Origin: Nostoc sp. S4
GTDB lineage: Bacteria > Cyanobacteriota > Cyanobacteriia > Cyanobacteriales > Nostocaceae
Assembly (NCBI GenBank): GCA_029379225.1
Contig: JAQYWR010000012.1
Coordinates: 1-64,000, forward strand
Direction of reading: 5' to 3'
Length of the DNA: 64,000 nt
The stretch's first letter is position 1. Every line of letters begins with the position of its first letter. A program made the translations under genes and the position numbers. Positions 1 to 8,709 of this stretch are shown one piece after another. The notes beneath the pieces are model-generated. The model saw only the letters and a program-made list of their open reading frames with translations, did no database searches and was not told the DNA's origin.

Positions 1-91
1 TCCTTTTCCTCCCACACCTCCTTTTCCTCCCACACCTCCTTTTCCTCCCACACCTGCATTTGTTCCCCACACCTCCTTTTCCTCCCACATT
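1..91. repeat. 18-bp tandem minisatellite
   Basis: Three perfect tandem copies of TCCTTTTCCTCCCACACC lie at 1-18, 19-36 and 37-54. A variant spacer (TGCATTTGTTCCCCACACC) and a fourth, slightly degenerate copy follow. The array may extend left of the window. The same unit followed by TGCATTTGTTCC recurs near 33,431-33,470, downstream of murA, so it is a dispersed repeat family. It lies upstream of rpsB and outside any gene. Confidence 0.85.
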
Positions 92-228
92 CCCTGTTTA
101 GCCAATGCCCTGGCAAATATGCTAACCTAGTATGGTTAACTAATCTCGCACATCTAAGAATTCGGGTGTTTCCAATAAGGAAATACGCTTAGATGGAGGT
201 TTAACCCGAATCGGAGTTAAAAAAATAT

Positions 229-1026
229 ATGCCAGTTGTTTCATTGGCTCAAATGATGGAGTCAGGGGTTCACTTTGGGCATCAAACCCGGCGTTGGAAC
301 CCAAAAATGTCTCCCTATATTTACACTTCTCGCAATGGTGTACATATCATCGATTTGGTGCAGACTGCCCAGTTGATGGAAGATGCCTATACTTATATGC
401 GATCGCAGGCAGAACAAGGAAAGAAATTTCTTTTCGTCGGCACTAAGCGGCAAGCTGCTGGAATTATTGCCCAAGAAGCCAGCCGTTGCGGTTCGCACTA
501 TATTAACCAGCGCTGGTTAGGTGGAATGTTGACCAACTGGGCAACCATCAAAACACGGGTAGACCGTCTGAAAGATTTGGAACGCCGAGAAGAAAGCGGC
601 GCGCTGGATTTATTGCCGAAAAAAGAAGCCTCAATGCTGCGTCGGGAAATGACGAAGCTGCAAAAATACTTGGGTGGCATTAAAACAATGCGAAAAGTCC
701 CCGATATCGTGGTGATTGTAGACCAACGGCGGGAATATAATGCTGTTCAAGAATGCCAAAAACTCAACATTCCCATTGTGTCCATGCTGGATACAAACTG
801 CGACCCGGATGTAGTTGATATCCCCATACCAGCAAACGATGATGCTATCAGATCGATTAAGCTGATAGTCGGAAAATTGGCAGATGCCATTTATGAAGGT
901 CGTCACGGTCAACTCGAAGTTGAAGAGGATTACGAAGATTACGAAGGTGCTGAGTATGACGAAGACTACGATGAAGGTGAGTATACTGACAGCCTGATTC
1001 CCGATGATGATGAAGATGATGAATAA
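229..1026 (+). CDS. rpsB: 30S ribosomal protein S2
   Basis: This is the small-subunit protein S2, which binds the 30S head-platform junction near the mRNA exit and is needed to bring in S1. The sequence shows the S2 N-terminus ([20 protein letters not shown]), the [10 protein letters not shown] motif and the [10 protein letters not shown] segment. Length is 265 residues, with a strongly acidic Asp/Glu/Tyr tail from about residue 228, as in other cyanobacterial S2 proteins. The start ATG at 229 gives the conserved N-terminus directly. tsf follows on the same strand after 333 bp, the usual rpsB-tsf order. A perfect 8-bp stem-loop lies just after the stop codon. Confidence 0.98.
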   Translation: MPVVSLAQMMESGVHFGHQTRRWNPKMSPYIYTSRNGVHIIDLVQTAQLMEDAYTYMRSQAEQGKKFLFVGTKRQAAGIIAQEASRCGSHYINQRWLGGMLTNWATIKTRVDRLKDLERREESGALDLLPKKEASMLRREMTKLQKYLGGIKTMRKVPDIVVIVDQRREYNAVQECQKLNIPIVSMLDTNCDPDVVDIPIPANDDAIRSIKLIVGKLADAIYEGRHGQLEVEEDYEDYEGAEYDEDYDEGEYTDSLIPDDDEDDE

Positions 1027-1359
1027 TGCTTGGTGCTTCAGCAAAAGTGCTGAGTAAGATAGAAATACTCAGCAAATTGGATAGTGCTGAGTCTTGATTT
1101 TTGAAGTTGTAAGTTGTGAGTCATCAATTCTAAATTGATAATTAAACACTTAAAACTCACCACTCAAAACTCAGCCAGGAGTTGAGAGCAGCTTTTGCTG
1201 TAGACGCGCTTTGGGCGTCTTGTCGTTCGCTGTTAGCGTCTCGTAGAGAAGAGAAGACATCTGAACTTCCCCGAAGGGAGACGTTAATAGCGAACGGTGA
1301 CTCAGCACTAAACTAAATAAGCGATTACAACTCGAGGTCAAGTTAGGAATTGAGGGAAC
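1027..1359. other. rpsB-tsf intergenic region with stem-loops
   Basis: This 333-bp gap has no gene. It holds TGCTGAGT/ACTCAGCA, a perfect 8-bp stem at 1048-1074 with an 11-nt loop and no T-run, so it may be an attenuator or processing site rather than a strong terminator. It also holds an imperfect inverted repeat at 1225-1295 (GTTCGCTGTTAGCGTCTC against GAGACGTTAATAGCGAAC, two mismatches). That second element is of the 'gcgtctcgtagagaag' type repeated elsewhere in the window (about 41,236-41,262) and looks like an interspersed repeat. Confidence 0.6.
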
Positions 1360-2304
1360 ATGGCGGAAATATCTGCAAAACTCGTCCAAGAGCTACGCCA
1401 AAAAACTGGTGCTGGCATCATGGACTGCAAAAAGGCACTAAAAGAAACTGATGGCAATCTCGAAGAAGCCATAGATTGGCTACGGAAAAAGGGCATTGCT
1501 TCTGGGGGTAAAAAAAGCGATCGCATTGCAGCTGAAGGTCTAGTAGACACCTACATTGAACCCGGCGGTCAGGTGGGTGTACTCATAGAAGTCAACTGCC
1601 AAACAGATTTTGTTGCTCGTAACGAAGCTTTTAAAGCTTTGGTTAAAAACTTAGCTAAGCAAGCAACAACAGCTGATAGTGTTGAATCCTTATTAGCTCA
1701 ACCCTATATTAGTGATGAAAGCGTAACTGTAGATGAATTCATTAAGCAAACTATTGGCACCCTTGGCGAAAACATCCAACTGCGTCGATTTATCAATTTT
1801 ACAATAGCAAAAGGTACCGCAGGTGTAGTGGACAGCTACATTCACACTGGCGGTCGAGTAGGTGTATTGGTAGAGTTGGGTTCCCAAACTGATTCAGCTG
1901 CTGCCAAAGAAGAGTTCCAGAGCTTGGCGCGGAACGCAGCCATGCAAGTTGCAGCCTGCCCTAATGTCGAGTATGTCAGCGTAGATCAAATTCCTGCTGA
2001 AGTAGCTCAAAAAGAAAAAGATATTGAAATGGGCAAGGATGATTTGGCAAATAAGCCAGATAATATCAAAGAAAAGATTGTCCAGGGAAGGATTGAAAAA
2101 CGCCTTAAAGAAATGGCTTTGCTAGATCAACCTTATATTCGGGATCAAAGTATTTCTGTAGAAGAATTGTTGAAGCAAGTCAAGGGACAAGTAGGCGAAG
2201 ACATCCAAGTAAATCGCTTTGTCCGCTATGTACTGGGCGAAGGCATTGAAAAGCAAGAAAGTAACTTTGCTGAAGAAGTCGCTGCACAAATGGGCGGCAA
2301 GTAG
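1360..2304 (+). CDS. tsf: Translation elongation factor Ts
   Basis: EF-Ts is the nucleotide exchange factor that releases GDP from EF-Tu. The N-terminal UBA-like domain is clear ([20 protein letters not shown]), followed by the [16 protein letters not shown] helix and the core motif [20 protein letters not shown] near residue 75. A second core-like copy occurs around residues 160-185 ([17 protein letters not shown]). The 314-residue length fits bacterial EF-Ts with two subdomains. The ATG start directly precedes the conserved [13 protein letters not shown]. It is co-directional with rpsB. Confidence 0.98.
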   Translation: MAEISAKLVQELRQKTGAGIMDCKKALKETDGNLEEAIDWLRKKGIASGGKKSDRIAAEGLVDTYIEPGGQVGVLIEVNCQTDFVARNEAFKALVKNLAKQATTADSVESLLAQPYISDESVTVDEFIKQTIGTLGENIQLRRFINFTIAKGTAGVVDSYIHTGGRVGVLVELGSQTDSAAAKEEFQSLARNAAMQVAACPNVEYVSVDQIPAEVAQKEKDIEMGKDDLANKPDNIKEKIVQGRIEKRLKEMALLDQPYIRDQSISVEELLKQVKGQVGEDIQVNRFVRYVLGEGIEKQESNFAEEVAAQMGGK

Positions 2305-2345
2305 TATTAGTGATTGGTCATTGGTCATTGGTCATTGGTGATTAG
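2304..2345. repeat. TGGTCAT heptamer repeat
   Basis: Just after the tsf stop codon, GATTGGTCATTGGTCATTGG and similar heptamer units repeat several times. Related stretches occur at 3,478-3,545, 38,728-38,800 and 41,125-41,170. These match the short tandemly repeated repetitive sequences known from Nostoc-type genomes. Confidence 0.7.
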
Positions 2346-2592
2346 TTAAACAACAAAGGACAAATGACAAAGCGCAAAGTCTGAGCGCTGGCTTCCGGCA
2401 ATCAGAACTTTGTAACAGAGGACAAAGTACAAAGTGCAAATGACAAATGACCCTTTACCAGACAGGTCAAGCCAATAGCCTGACCTGTATTTTATTAGTA
2501 AAGAAGCATTTAAAATTTTTGGGAAAGTTATCTTAAAATAAATTTGTACATTTGTACTATGTAATGGTTGATATGGGCAAGAACGAGAAGTT

Positions 2593-3471
2593 ATGGCAAG
2601 AGCAATCGAGCGAATTGAGCGGGATATTGCAGCACTCAAAGAAGCGATTCGAGCGATCGCACTAGAACTACAAACCGCTTATGCTAGTTATCTAGCCACC
2701 TTGGGGCTAGCCGTACAAAAACAACTGATTCTAGCTACTTACCACCTTTGTACTCAAGGGTATCCCGAAAACTTCCTGCATTTGTCATTGAATCAGCGCC
2801 AACAATTGCAACAAGCCATCCGTAAGTTAGGTCAACTGGCAGCCGAGCAGTTCCTTACTTATATTAAAAGTGAGGAAGCAGCAGATCGGGAGGATGAAGG
2901 GGATGGAAAAGATGAGGGGAATGAGGGGGATGAAGGGGATGAGGAAGTAACATCTTCATCATCTGCTGTGTTTATTAGCGTTTCTAACCTTCAACCTTTT
3001 ACTCCAGACACATCTAGTCCTATAGAACTGGCAAAATGGCAACATAACTTAGAGCAGGTTACTCAAGAGATACTCAAGAAAGTTTCCCATGATGCTAATC
3101 TTTTATTACAGAAAGCCGGGGTATTACCCCAAAAATTACCAGAACCAATTTTAGCGGCTGCGGCTGCGGCTGCGGCTGAATCAGAATCATCTACTGAGGT
3201 AATGCCCGGGCCGCCCAACTTATTAAACTTAGTAATTGAAATTGAAAATGAGCAGCAATCAGAAGATTCTGGTCTAACGCAGATTATGGCTGTTAATTTG
3301 CGACTAGGAGAAATTGAATTTGCTGACCCTGCACTTTCATCTGAACGCAGGCAGATCCGTAGTATCTTAGTTCAGCTAAATAAGCTAGAACGAGAGTATC
3401 AAAAGAAACTTAGAGAAAGGGCAATTGCTGAAGCTGAAGCTGCATGGCGTGCTAGTTGGTTTGAGGATTAG
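2593..3471 (+). CDS. Conserved cyanobacterial protein of unknown function, upstream of recG
   Basis: I recognise no function for this protein. The first 90 residues are predicted helical (RIERDIAALKEAIRAIALEL...), and a C-terminal helical segment (IRSILVQLNKLEREYQKKLR) looks like a coiled coil. Between them are an acidic low-complexity stretch at about residues 97-119 (Asp/Glu/Gly repeats) and an eight-Ala run near residue 195. The acidic stretch is encoded by GATGAGGGG-type repeats like those found between genes elsewhere in the window, so it may be an in-frame repeat insertion. There is no signal peptide or membrane segment. It lies 67 bp before recG on the same strand and may be cotranscribed. 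Confidence 0.8.
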   Translation: MARAIERIERDIAALKEAIRAIALELQTAYASYLATLGLAVQKQLILATYHLCTQGYPENFLHLSLNQRQQLQQAIRKLGQLAAEQFLTYIKSEEAADREDEGDGKDEGNEGDEGDEEVTSSSSAVFISVSNLQPFTPDTSSPIELAKWQHNLEQVTQEILKKVSHDANLLLQKAGVLPQKLPEPILAAAAAAAAESESSTEVMPGPPNLLNLVIEIENEQQSEDSGLTQIMAVNLRLGEIEFADPALSSERRQIRSILVQLNKLEREYQKKLRERAIAEAEAAWRASWFED

Positions 3472-3475
3472 TCCT

Positions 3476-3546
3476 TTGTCCAAAGTCAAATGACAAATGA
3501 CCAATGACTAATGACTAATGACTAATGACAAATGACCAATGACTAA
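3476..3546. repeat. ATGACTA/ATGACAA heptamer repeat overlapping the recG start
   Basis: Units of 7 bp (AATGACTAATGACTAATGAC and variants ATGACAA, ATGACCA) run from the end of the preceding gene into the recG start codon. The last repeat unit is itself the recG ATG (ATGACTAATGAAAAACC). Because the unit is 7 bp and contains ATG, copy-number change would alter frame and spacing upstream of the start. Confidence 0.8.
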
Positions 3547-6022
3547 TGAAAAACCAGATTGGATACGATTGGACAAAGCCTTAGCAATAGAAGCCGAACA
3601 TGGCTTTACAGACTTGATGGGCAGACAATACCGTTTCAGCGAATTCCTGAGCTTGACTTTAGGTAAATTTCCCATCGGCTTACCCCAGACTGAGCGCCGC
3701 CGTTGGCAAGGATTAGCGGTGCAATTTGCTAGTTATCCACATCTAGCACTGGAAGAAAGACAACATTTAGTAGCGGAGACTCGCAGATATCTTTACCAAC
3801 TACAGCAAGAGTCCGAAGAGGAGGGAAGCAGAGGAACACAGGAGCAAAGGAAAATTTATCAATCCAAAACTCAAAATCCGACATCTCCAATTGTTGCTGA
3901 GGTGAATCGCAGGCTTGCTCCAAAAATTGAGCAAAAACTGAGTGATTTACCAGAAATAGGCTTTAAAAAAGCTGATAATCTAGCACGTCTTGGTTTGCAT
4001 ACCGTCCGTGATTTGCTTTTTTATTATCCTCGCGACCACATTGATTATGCGCGTCAAGTGAATATCCGCGAGTTACAGGCTGGTGAGACGGTGACAATAG
4101 TGGCGACGGTGAAGCGCTGCAACTGCTTTACTAGCCCCAAGAACCAGAAATTATCAATTTTAGAACTGTTAGTAAAAGATAACAGCGGTCAAATTAAAAT
4201 TGGGCGTTTTTACGCAGGTACACGCTTTAGTAGTCGAGGTTGGCAAGAAAGTTTAAAACGCCGTTATCGGGTAGGTAGTATTCTAGCTGCTTGTGGGTTG
4301 GTGAAAGAAAGTAAATACGGCTTGACACTAGATAATCCAGAATTAGAGGTTTTAGCAAATCCTGGAGATGCGATTGAGTCGCTGAATATTGGGCGGGTGG
4401 TGCCAATTTACGGATTGACTGAGGGCGTGGTGGCAAATACAGTACGACAAGCAGTAATTGCTGCTTTGCCTGCTGCGGCTCACCTGAAAGACCCTCTACC
4501 AAGTGGTTTGCGGCAGAAGTATGTTTTGATGGAATTAAAAGATGCGATCGCTAATATTCACTTTCCCAAAGATGGCGAAACTCTGCAAGTTGCTCGTCGT
4601 CGCTTAGTCTTTGACGAGTTTTTCTACTTACAACTCGGTTTACTACAACGTCAACAGCAAGCAAAGGCGATTCAAAAGGCCGCCATCCTTGTGCCACGAG
4701 GTCAACTTGTAGAGAAATTTCACGAAATACTGCCTTTTCAACTCACTAGCGCACAGCAACGAGTTATCAACGATATCCTCAACGACTTGCAAAAACCCGC
4801 ACCGATGAATCGTTTGGTGCAAGGTGATGTTGGTTCTGGTAAAACGGTTGTGGCTGTGCTGGCTATCCTGGCAGCAATTCAATCTGGCTACCAAGCGGCA
4901 CTGATGGCTCCCACAGAAGTTTTGGCAGAACAGCATTATCGCAAGTTAGTTAGTTGGTTTAACCTGCTGCATTTACCAGTGGAATTACTGACGGGTTCTA
5001 CTAAAACTGCTAAACGTAGACAAATACATTCTCAGTTAGAAACGGGTGAATTACCTCTTTTAGTAGGAACTCATGCCTTGATTCAAGACCCAGTAAATTT
5101 CCAGCGATTAGGGTTAGTAGTGATTGATGAACAGCATCGCTTTGGGGTAGAACAACGGGCGCGTTTACAGCAAAAAGGTCAGCAACCCCACGTGTTAACT
5201 ATGACAGCTACCCCGATTCCTAGAACCTTAGCACTAACAATACATGGGGATTTGGATGTCAGCCAAATTGATGAACTGCCGCCAGGACGACAAAAGATTC
5301 AGACAACAGTATTATCAGGTCAGCAACGCAACCATGCTTACGACTTGATGCGTCGAGAAATTGCCCAAGGAAGACAAGTATATGTAGTTTTGCCATTGGT
5401 GGAAGAATCAGAAAAATTAGATTTGCGATCGGCAGTAGATGAGCATCAAAAGCTACAGGAAAGTGTTTTTCCAGACTTTCAAGTGGGGCTGTTGCACGGT
5501 CGTATGAGTTCAGCAGAAAAGGACGAAGCGATTACTAAATTCCGCGATAATCAAACGCAGATTCTAGTTTCGACTACTGTAGTTGAGGTGGGTGTAGACG
5601 TACCCAACGCTACAGTTATGCTGATTGAAAATGCGGAGCGATTTGGCTTATCGCAACTGCACCAACTGCGGGGGCGTGTTGGTCGTGGTGCGGCTCAGTC
5701 TTACTGTTTGTTGATGAGCAGTTCTAGGAGTCCTGATGCTCAACAACGGCTGAGGGTGTTGGAACAGTCTCAGGATGGCTTTTTCATTTCAGAGATGGAT
5801 ATGCGTTTTCGTGGCCCAGGGCAAGTACTGGGAACTCGTCAATCAGGAGTGCCAGATTTTACCTTAGCAAGTTTGGTCGAAGATGAAGAAATTTTACTTT
5901 TAGCACGCCAAGCAGCCGAGAAAATCATAGAAATGGATGTTACTTTAGAGCGCTGGTATTTGATGAAAGAAGAATTGAAATATCGCTATGAGCGGTTGAT
6001 GGGTGGGGCGATTTTGACATAA
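3539..6022 (+). CDS. recG: ATP-dependent DNA helicase RecG
   Basis: RecG remodels branched DNA and reverses stalled replication forks. After a roughly 130-residue N-terminal extension, the sequence has the wedge/OB region (DNLARLGLHTVRDLLFYYPR, then ...KIGRFYAGTRF), Walker A GDVGSGKT, motif II DEQHRFG, motif III TMTATPIPRT and the C-terminal helicase motifs QLRGRVGRG and RFRGPGQVLGTRQSG. At 827 residues it is longer than the ~690 of Escherichia coli; the extra length is at the N-terminus. Residues ~91-117 (EEEGSRGTQEQRK...) look like an in-frame low-complexity insert. The start ATG at 3539 lies inside a heptamer repeat and has no Shine-Dalgarno sequence in front. Confidence 0.97.
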   Translation: MTNEKPDWIRLDKALAIEAEHGFTDLMGRQYRFSEFLSLTLGKFPIGLPQTERRRWQGLAVQFASYPHLALEERQHLVAETRRYLYQLQQESEEEGSRGTQEQRKIYQSKTQNPTSPIVAEVNRRLAPKIEQKLSDLPEIGFKKADNLARLGLHTVRDLLFYYPRDHIDYARQVNIRELQAGETVTIVATVKRCNCFTSPKNQKLSILELLVKDNSGQIKIGRFYAGTRFSSRGWQESLKRRYRVGSILAACGLVKESKYGLTLDNPELEVLANPGDAIESLNIGRVVPIYGLTEGVVANTVRQAVIAALPAAAHLKDPLPSGLRQKYVLMELKDAIANIHFPKDGETLQVARRRLVFDEFFYLQLGLLQRQQQAKAIQKAAILVPRGQLVEKFHEILPFQLTSAQQRVINDILNDLQKPAPMNRLVQGDVGSGKTVVAVLAILAAIQSGYQAALMAPTEVLAEQHYRKLVSWFNLLHLPVELLTGSTKTAKRRQIHSQLETGELPLLVGTHALIQDPVNFQRLGLVVIDEQHRFGVEQRARLQQKGQQPHVLTMTATPIPRTLALTIHGDLDVSQIDELPPGRQKIQTTVLSGQQRNHAYDLMRREIAQGRQVYVVLPLVEESEKLDLRSAVDEHQKLQESVFPDFQVGLLHGRMSSAEKDEAITKFRDNQTQILVSTTVVEVGVDVPNATVMLIENAERFGLSQLHQLRGRVGRGAAQSYCLLMSSSRSPDAQQRLRVLEQSQDGFFISEMDMRFRGPGQVLGTRQSGVPDFTLASLVEDEEILLLARQAAEKIIEMDVTLERWYLMKEELKYRYERLMGGAILT

Positions 6023-6180
6023 AGATGTCTTGTCTTGATGATGAACAGCGACTAGATGCTCCTATCTTTCCTGAAAATTGAGTTAGAAGCCCAGATGAAA
6101 CTGGGGAATATGGCAATGTTATACATAGTTTAGGTCAAGCTGTATAGAAAATTTTTTATAGTTTTCACTATAAAAATCCT

Positions 6181-8496
6181 CTATTTTTGTGCTTTGAAAC
6201 ATTCTTCAAGTTTGTTTGTATAATCTTTTGTACTATAGAATATCCTTCCAGCAGCAGGTAGATGCCCTACAGGTGCTGTCTCGTTAAATATAAGGTCACT
6301 GTTCTTTTTACCATACCAGTCAATCTTCTTTTCAAATTCATTTTGGTTATGTTTAACTTTTTCCCAAATATTCCGTTGCTTCTGAAAACCGAAGTTACGG
6401 CTGGACTGTTCCCAAAGGTTATTTATCTCTGTTAAATATCCACATTTAATATTGTTACTGTTTATACTTGTAATATAGCCTGCTTGTGTTCCAGAAAACT
6501 GGCGTATGAGATCAGAAGTGGTTTGATCTGCATCACGCCAATTCTTAGCAAATAGTTGTTTATTGAGTTTAGATATAGATGGTTTCTCTAGATTCTCTAA
6601 AGATTGATATATTAAATATCCCATGAAGCCAAATAACAGAAATGCTCCCACTACATATAATTTATTTTTGTGCTGAGAAACTTTTGCAAAATTTGATTGA
6701 GGCTGTGATACAGAGAGTTGAGGGTAGTTTAATTGTTGTGGAGAAATAATAGTAGTATTTAGACTTTCTAGCTTGAGATTAGGTTGAGTGCTAACAATAG
6801 CAGGTTTAATCCCGCACTCCTCAAGTCTTGATATGAGTGCAGAAAATCGATGCACTACCGTATTAGAATAACCCCAATTCAACCATTCTCTGCAATATGG
6901 GAGATGTCCATCAGCAGCGTTTAAGCTGAAGATTAGGTTATCTTGACTTCTCCAGTTTCCTTCTAAAGACCAGCCAACGCGATCGCCAAAACTCTTAAAA
7001 GTGTTGTATCCCGCACTTTTGCTTCCTCCAAGACTTTGCCAAATACGCTGTTGCACACTAAAACCAAAACGCCCGTTGCTGTATTTAATCCAAAGTTGAT
7101 CAATTTCACTTAGACTTTCACAGGATAATTGTCTACAATCTTCTGCTTGCAGCTTGCCCTCTTGTTCACGACCAGATAGCTTTAGCACAATAGCCCTAGT
7201 TTTTTGATCTGCTTCTTTCCACTTACCTGCTACTAATAAGTCTCGTAGTTCAGTACAGTCTGTTGTTGGCGTTGCGCTAAAGTCATCAATTAGAAATTCT
7301 GTAGAACTGGATTTTATGGTTGGTTTACCTTGAATATCAGAAATAACGCTGTTAGAGGTATCAATATTATTTACCTTAAAGCTAAATGCTTCAGTTGAAA
7401 ATACATTTTGATTGCTATTACTCGATTCTCTGTCTGGAATAATTCGCGCTTCAATCGATACTACATCCTCATCTTTAAGTCCCCAAAATTCTTGATAGTC
7501 TTTTAACTTGTTGCGAGTGTAGTTACTTATAGGATTTTCAGCTTGAAGTGCTTCAGATAATACCTGCTCGTATTGCTGCAATTTTGCCTTGTACTCTCGA
7601 TACGGTTTGAGAACTTCTGCTTCAATGACAGCAGCTTCTTCAGGAGTTAGTTGCAAAGTATCTCGTTTAAGGTCTAGCAATTTGTGGACAATAGGGGGAA
7701 TATTACCGTCTTTGAGGCAATGCTCAACATCTTGGCGATATTTCAGCTTTGGATCTTCAACTCGCACTTTAGCCAGTAGTATCTTACTGCCTTCTCTAAT
7801 TGGATAGATTTCAGGCTTCATTATACCAGGAGCAGTTTCTTGTACTTTTTCGCTAGCATATTCATGCAACTCATCAATAGAAACAGCTCCATCTTGATCT
7901 TTATCTGCTATTCCAGTTTTAATACCTTCAACTAAAAAATGCGTATAAACTGAGAGGTCGAAACGCTGACTCTCAAAAGAATACTGAGTTGAGGTACTAG
8001 ATGTGAGAACAGCTCGTCCTTCTCCACCTAATTGTTGCTTGACAGGCACAGAACCATCATCTTTGGCCGTCATTCCTTGGGCAAAAGCGCCGCTGAAGCA
8101 ACAATCCAGAATCACTACTTGTCGCTTCGAGCGGCTACTGCTCATAATATTTTGTACATAACTCGCTGCTACCGCTGTAGGTTGAACGAGTGCTTCTTGT
8201 TCTTTGCGGGTATTATGAGCAGCCAAATAAAGATTGCCATTATCATCTTTTACTCCATGACCAGAGAAAAAAAGTAGCAAGAGATCATCTTTTTTACGAT
8301 TTGCAAACAATCTATAAATTGCTTCCTCCATCGCCTGTCGCTCAGGATCAATCAGCGGTGTCACTCGATCAAAACCGCCAATTTCAGGATTTTCCAATAC
8401 TTGGCGCATCGCTTCCACATCCTTGCGAGCCGCAGGCAAGGGAGAAAGACCATTTCCATATTCGCCAACCCCAATCAGCAATGCTACCTTAGCCAT
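6181..8496 (-). CDS. Caspase-like protease (orthocaspase) with EF-hand and two GUN4 domains
   Basis: This is a clan CD cysteine peptidase. The p20-like domain spans residues 1 to ~235, with catalytic His in FSGHG (H80) and Cys in DCCFSG (C133). An EF-hand-like loop, DKDQDGAVSIDE (198-209), sits at the end of this domain, consistent with Ca2+ control as known for metacaspases. A helical linker follows, then a first GUN4 domain (~414-560: WKEADQKT, LWIKYSNGRFGFSVQQRIW), a transmembrane helix (~613-630: YVVGAFLLFGFMGYLIY) and a second GUN4 domain (~640-768: WRDADQTT, LWEQSSRNFGFQKQRNIW). GUN4 proteins bind Mg-porphyrins and linear tetrapyrroles; whether these copies do is unknown. A role as a tetrapyrrole- or Ca2+-gated membrane protease is inference. 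It appears monocistronic. Confidence 0.93.
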   Translation of the reverse strand: MAKVALLIGVGEYGNGLSPLPAARKDVEAMRQVLENPEIGGFDRVTPLIDPERQAMEEAIYRLFANRKKDDLLLLFFSGHGVKDDNGNLYLAAHNTRKEQEALVQPTAVAASYVQNIMSSSRSKRQVVILDCCFSGAFAQGMTAKDDGSVPVKQQLGGEGRAVLTSSTSTQYSFESQRFDLSVYTHFLVEGIKTGIADKDQDGAVSIDELHEYASEKVQETAPGIMKPEIYPIREGSKILLAKVRVEDPKLKYRQDVEHCLKDGNIPPIVHKLLDLKRDTLQLTPEEAAVIEAEVLKPYREYKAKLQQYEQVLSEALQAENPISNYTRNKLKDYQEFWGLKDEDVVSIEARIIPDRESSNSNQNVFSTEAFSFKVNNIDTSNSVISDIQGKPTIKSSSTEFLIDDFSATPTTDCTELRDLLVAGKWKEADQKTRAIVLKLSGREQEGKLQAEDCRQLSCESLSEIDQLWIKYSNGRFGFSVQQRIWQSLGGSKSAGYNTFKSFGDRVGWSLEGNWRSQDNLIFSLNAADGHLPYCREWLNWGYSNTVVHRFSALISRLEECGIKPAIVSTQPNLKLESLNTTIISPQQLNYPQLSVSQPQSNFAKVSQHKNKLYVVGAFLLFGFMGYLIYQSLENLEKPSISKLNKQLFAKNWRDADQTTSDLIRQFSGTQAGYITSINSNNIKCGYLTEINNLWEQSSRNFGFQKQRNIWEKVKHNQNEFEKKIDWYGKKNSDLIFNETAPVGHLPAAGRIFYSTKDYTNKLEECFKAQK

Positions 8497-8709
8497 CTGT
8501 GACTCTCTATCTTGCTACAATTTTCTATATTGTGGTTAATACTTAGGTTATCATGAATACCTTATACAATGCAGCTAGCGAGCATTCCAGACTTGATCGC
8601 TGTGCTGAGATTTGCCTACAGGTAGAGCGATCGCAATCCTATTTTTATAATTAAGAATCAATACAATTGTTGATAGCTAATTTAACACCTCACTTTTCAA
8701 TCCCGATGC

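Noticed and set aside
631-1044. 137-residue minus-strand ORF within rpsB
   Set aside because: It is antisense to the acidic tail of S2 and has no conserved features.
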